From contig JAJFLK010000527.1 in NCBI GenBank assembly GCA_021772735.1, forward strand, positions 1 to 15,407: a stretch of 15,407 bases of DNA. Direction: 5' to 3'. Below the pieces are notes generated by a model. That model had not been told where the DNA came from. It made no database searches and saw nothing but the letters and a program-made list of their open reading frames with translations. Shown one piece after another: positions 15,212 to 15,407 of this stretch. This DNA is from Candidatus Sumerlaeota bacterium (GTDB taxonomy: Bacteria > Sumerlaeota > Sumerlaeia > MVZB01 > JAJFLK01). Made by a program: the position numbers and the translations under genes. Each line of letters opens with the position of its first letter. The stretch's first letter is position 1.

Positions 15212-15407
15212 GCGGGGTTCAAAGCGTTGAGTCCGCCCGTCTTAAAACGCATAACCTTGATTCATGAGCGCTTGGGGCACGCTGGCACACCCTCAGAACA
15301 CGTCGAATACTCATCAAGATTTTGAACATTTTTGAACATCGACAATCCGAGGCTTCTGCCCTGCCTGTCCCGGACACCTGAAATTTTTCATTCATCTTGA
15401 TCACTCT
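15212..15407. mobile_element. Possible end of an integrated element (runs off the window)
   Basis: By the polarity of the tRNA fragment, the DNA on its 5' side (15212 onward) should belong to the integrated element. The stretch is visibly richer in A and T than the genes to the left, has no convincing coding sequence, and carries a 10-base tandem repeat. No integrase gene is within the window, so the call rests on the tRNA fragment alone. Confidence 0.3.
15320..15339. repeat. Tandem direct repeat, 2 x TTTTGAACAT
   Basis: Two perfect, abutting copies of TTTTGAACAT lie 109 bases from the tRNA fragment on the presumed element side. Tyrosine integrases often have short repeated arm-binding sites at such distances from the core site. 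That reading is inference; it could also be chance or a protein-binding site of another kind. Confidence 0.6.

Noticed and set aside
15167..15407. 3' end of tmRNA, or a group I intron splitting the tRNA
   Set aside because: The T-loop to CCA end resembles tmRNA, but the anticodon loop CTACGGA fits tRNA-Arg(ACG). I saw no convincing group I core on the minus strand upstream, although an intron extending beyond the window cannot be fully excluded.

Overview
The window is a GC-rich (about 60 % by eye), densely coded stretch of what looks like the core chromosome of a Gram-negative-type bacterium. It has a PBP2-like transpeptidase, exported hydrolases with Sec signal peptides, and Shine-Dalgarno-led genes on both strands. 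I cannot name the phylum. A fused TrpE-TrpG behind a trp leader peptide is best known from alphaproteobacteria, but MetK does not look like the divergent alphaproteobacterial form, so an uncultured lineage outside the model phyla is equally possible.

Layout. (1) 1-2292, minus strand: the methyl-cycle genes ahcY (cut by the window edge) and metK, with a possible 34-codon ORF just upstream of metK. (2) 2594-3409, plus: larB, a nickel-pincer-nucleotide cofactor enzyme without larC or larE nearby. (3) 3422-4501, minus: a lone OppD/DppD-type ABC ATPase. (4) 4755-7871, plus: fdhD and a YdeP/FdhF-like molybdopterin oxidoreductase joined stop-to-start (TAA-ATG), a sulfuration factor with its likely client. 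(5) 7934-9539, minus: two tandem paralogous exported alpha/beta hydrolases of exactly 252 residues each, about 78 % identical by hand count, duplicated together with their 5' leader. (6) 9806-12336, plus: a classical trp attenuation system. It consists of a leader peptide with three Trp codons in four, mutually exclusive 1:2, 2:3 and 3:4 pairings, a terminator, a second terminator-like hairpin, and then a fused anthranilate synthase trpE(G). (7) 12492-14387, plus: a PBP2-type transpeptidase. (8) 14602-14967, plus: an unrecognised 121-residue helical protein, followed by a strong intrinsic terminator. (9) 15167-15211, minus: the 3' half of a tRNA-Arg(ACG), starting in the anticodon loop and ending in CCA, with no matching 5' half.

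The two points of most interest are the trp attenuator, which can be read base by base, and the half tRNA. The latter is the typical scar (attachment site) of an element integrated into a tRNA gene. By polarity, the chromosome is to the left and the element would begin at about 15212 and run off the right edge. I saw no CRISPR array, transposase, rRNA or complete tRNA.
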